Shown here in pieces: positions 61,017-64,000 of a DNA stretch of 64,000 nt. Numbering within the stretch: position 1 is the first letter of the stretch; every line of letters begins with the position of its first letter. The notes below the pieces were generated by a model, which had not been told where the DNA came from, searched no databases, and worked only from the letters and a program-made list of their open reading frames with translations. Origin of the DNA: Stagonosporopsis chrysanthemi. Taxonomy: Eukaryota; Ascomycota; Dothideomycetes; Pleosporales; Didymellaceae. Location of the stretch: the NCBI GenBank assembly GCA_022560025.1, contig JAFISE010000033.1:62001-126000 (forward strand). Direction: 5' to 3'. A program made the translations under genes and the position numbers.

Positions 61017-62147
61017 GATGCAATTGTTTGTGTCTCGCGTGTGCTACACGTGCAGTAGCACATAGGTTTCAAGCTGAGCTTACTTGCTAAAATAACTATA
61101 GCCAAAAAGGCATCATCGCTTATCGCACTTCTTGTAGTGGCGTAGAGAACAACACGGCCGGTTGTGCTTACTCTACATATCATATGATATCCAAGGTACC
61201 TGGGTGGACCTCATGGGGCGACATCAGCTTAGTAGGCCGCATTCAGCGTCAGCAGCAAATGCATGTATGATGCTGTAAATAGGCTGCAAACAGCCTATAT
61301 TCTCTTCTGTGTGCTTCCCGCCCTAATTGCGCCACTTAATGGCATCCCTTGCATGTGAGCAGAGCACTTTCGATGATTAATAATGATGCATATGGCATGT
61401 GGCATGTGCCGCAAAAGCAATTGCTAAGTGCGACTCAAGTCTTGACTACAAGGTCAACGAGAATGCTGATGAACTATTAACGCGGGAAACCTATCAACAG
61501 TACAGGTGGATAAGCATTCGGAGAAAGTGTTCATTGGTCGGGTCATACGACGTCAAAGAGATAACAGACAGTCTGATGATGACTAGGAATGACGATACGC
61601 AACGCATTTGTGAGCAAAGTAATATTGACAAGGTTCTGGAACCGCACAAGCCGGTAAAGCCTGCATACATCCAGTTAGTGCGTCAGATTAGAGACGCTAG
61701 GTCCTCAAGTTCTGCTAATCATAACGCCCTTTGCCTTTCTGAGCTCCTTTCGGCTGCTATCTGGCGCAAGCACTTCTCGTTTTTCGGATCCCAACAATCC
61801 CTCAATCTCGTGTGGCAAGTCGCCAATTTATCCTTACCTTTACCTCTGCTCCGAGCTCTAAATCCATGCGCGCCTCTACGAAGGATGCTTACTGGATCTT
61901 AGTGCTGACAGTCAGTCCGTTTACGCAAATGGTAGTACAGCAGAGCTAAATTTTCTCGGTCATTTTCAGGTAATTTCCAGCTGCCATTGGTATTCTCGTG
62001 TAAGAACCACTTGAAGACGCCGTCGGTTACCTCGGCCCGCGCCATCTACGATCATACTTGAGATCGTCGGCCCTTTTTACTTGTGCTGTACTTCAAACCT
62101 TCCAACAAAGCTGGAGATTAAAACCGACCACGCGGAAGACACAAGTC
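61017..62147. other. 1.1 kb intergenic with no supported gene
   Basis: AT-richer DNA. A 167-codon frame (61399-61902) begins with GTG, has an unstructured product and no family likeness; I do not call it. The right end is the promoter of the Mis18-like gene. Confidence 0.5.
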
Positions 62148-64000
62148 ATGGCAGGCACGAGGCGACAATCTCGGGTCCTTGACACCGTCAATACGCATAA
62201 GCGTCAACGATTCGCGTCTCGGGTGGTTTCTACTGTACCAGATGCTGCAGTTCTTGGCAATGCGAACATAAACGAGACTGCCGAAAGTGCTGATGATGGT
62301 TCTCTTCAGCCAAACAGCTCCTCACAATCTGAAACGCCAATCAATCATTCAGTCGCAGCATTCTGCAAAAAATGTTGCGGCAGGATTGGCGAGTTCTATA
62401 ACTCGTGGCACAAAGTCACCAGCAGTTACTATAGCCCTGCGTTGCTCGGGTCTCACAGGAGCCTGTTGCGAGTGACGGGTCATAGAAAGCAGGCATCAGA
62501 GTTAACTGATTTAGCAGGTTGGTAAGTGCACGCGCTCCCTCGCATCTCGAGCCCTATTTCGCGTTGTCGCACAACTGCCTTTCCCAGTCAAGACCCCGAT
62601 AATGCCCTAGCATTAATGAGCATATCGCGCCACCAATCAAAGCGGTCGGGTACATTGTAATAAAATTCTTTTGGCGCGTATGCGCTAGTCGTTTTCAACT
62701 ATATCCACTTTATACATTATTAGTATTAAACCCTGGGCCCGCACTTTTCTCACATCGGTTTGGCGTTTCACTGACACACGGTAGTATAATAGACTTGACC
62801 TGTTGTCCGAGCTGCAATAACTACCTTGGTTTCGTAGTCATTGACACACCCGCTGGCAGTAAGAGGTTCCGGTGAGTCGCTGCGCTCTTTCCCTTTGATT
62901 TGGTGTTGGATCTTGCTTCCATTATCTCCTGATCCGCATTCATCCAGCGCGGCGGACGGATGCGTTACCTGGCGATCAGCCACTTGAGCAGCCTCGGCTC
63001 TTGTCGCATAATTACTCGCGTTTCTTTAATATTTACTGACGTAGGACCTAAGGGGTCGCAAGCTTTTCAAGCTCCAACACATTGAATTGCGATGCGAGAC
63101 ATCCCCAAACCAGGCGATCACCGTAGAACCATTAGAATCCGTGGCGCCAGATCTGGTAGCCTCCGAAGATTCGGAAAGCCCTTCCCCCACGCGGACTGAG
63201 ACCGTCGCAGACACGATGGATCTCGATACACCTCTATCATCCTCACATCCTTTATGGTGCAAATCCGCTCCACCCGAGCAACGTGAACGCCAACATTCAC
63301 AGCCAGGGGAACATCTGCGCCAATCATTTCACTCAGTTGCTACGTTGCCACCAGTAGCAGTCTCACGTTCTCCTCCCACCAGGGGTTTAGGTAGCATGGA
63401 TATCGCCTCGCTCACAGCTCCATCACAATCTTCTCCGCAACCTGCACAGTCACGATCTGTACACACCATCGGAAGCTCGGTTCAGAATGCTCAGCTGGAG
63501 CCAATATTGAACGGCCACAATGACAGCCACAAGTATCCTCGAGATCCACGCGATGTGCAATTCGATGCCTTTGAGCGCCTACAGACACAGACTTCGCAGA
63601 ATACTAGCGCCCTGGCCGTTCAAGCTCGCACCCAGGTTGAGGCTGCTGAGATTGTGAGGCAGATAGAGAGCAGTCTTCGCAGCGAGTTTCAAGGCCTGCT
63701 GCATCGACAAGACCAGGAATTGCACAGGATGAGCGAGGCTGTCAATCAGCTCATGCGGGAACTAACCGAATGCCGCCAGACTATGACGGGTCTTGCCCAT
63801 GAAGTGCATGTCGCCAGGGCAGAAAACGCAGCACGCTCGAGCGAAGAAGGGCCGCCTGGCTACCAAGATGAAGCCCTTGAGCTCATGGCTCGACGAATCG
63901 GAGAAGTAGCACACAAGACGACCGACCTCGAATCTCTACGGGACCATGTGTCCATCTTAGGTGGCAAAGTGCTTCGGCTTGAGTCCGAGTCGGCTGCCAC
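62148..64000 (+). CDS. Mis18/Yippee-like zinc-domain and coiled-coil protein (3' partial)
   Basis: Modelled as exons 62148-62521, 62785-62871 and 63053 to beyond the window, with introns of 263 and 181 nt (long for this region). The start MAGTRRQSRVLDTVN leads into a disordered 65 residues. The zinc domain spans exons 1-2: FCKKCCGRIGEFYNSW ... YYSPALLGS ... CPSCNNYLGFVVIDTP, i.e. CxxC and CxxC about 55 residues apart, the Yippee/Mis18 arrangement. It continues RGRKLFKLQHIELRCE across the exon 2-3 junction, similar to the end of the Mis18 domain. Exon 3 stays open for 315 codons with a Ser/Pro-rich acidic linker, then a coiled coil (IVRQIESSLRSEFQGLLHRQDQELHRM). Mis18 loads CENP-A at centromeres; assigning that role here is inference. 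A different Yippee-domain protein is the main alternative. Confidence 0.62.

Noticed and set aside
61399..61902. 167-codon frame between REX1 and the Mis18-like gene
   Set aside because: It starts with GTG, not usual in fungi, and has no motif; length is within chance.

Overview
The window looks like a nuclear chromosome segment of a filamentous ascomycete (Pezizomycotina, most likely Dothideomycetes). Introns are mostly 45-100 nt with GT-AG ends and CTAAC/CTGAC-like branch sites. Protein types include 2EXR-domain proteins, a DUF3659 LEA-like giant, PFA4, HapC/HAP3 and TMA22, and genes sit tightly on both strands. I support 27 protein genes. I saw no rRNA, intact tRNA, CRISPR array, transposon or viral gene.

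Layout. 1-10 kb: the 3' part of mitochondrial-type MutS homologue MSH1, a dienelactone-hydrolase-like/SnoaL fusion, two head-to-head 2EXR genes, and an IQ-motif protein resembling plant IQM proteins. 10-20 kb: a 2.7 kb gene-free stretch, a 1,852-aa LEA-like protein with about 16 DUF3659 double repeats, and a third 2EXR gene. 20-35 kb: BRR2, a CLIP-170-type CAP-Gly protein, an APH/ACAD10-like kinase, SmG, and NTR2 divergent from SmG. Three spliceosome genes therefore lie within about 14 kb. 35-43 kb: CMC2, prefoldin subunit 2, TMA22/DENR, ALG12, palmitoyltransferase PFA4 and HAP3. 43-58 kb: a GC-rich non-coding block upstream of HAP3, an alpha/beta hydrolase, AMP deaminase, a mitochondrial two-RRM protein, PEX5, a secreted RNase T2, a NAPE-PLD-like metallohydrolase and a small SnoaL-like protein. 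58-64 kb: REX1-type RNA exonuclease and, running off the right edge, a zinc-domain plus coiled-coil gene that I reconstruct as a Mis18-family candidate.

The genes are mostly housekeeping and do not form one pathway. Shared themes are pre-mRNA splicing (BRR2, SmG, NTR2), mitochondria (MSH1, CMC2, the RRM protein) and peroxisome import (PEX5). Divergent pairs with short shared promoters recur: 2EXR/2EXR, SmG/NTR2, CMC2/PFD2, ALG12/PFA4.

Most exon models were built by reading splice sites and frame by eye and are unverified. The most unusual points are a start codon split by an intron (50393), very short coding exons (5, 7, 13 and 20 nt), one GC-AG intron, a second possible HAP3 N-terminus inside its first intron, and the Mis18-like gene.
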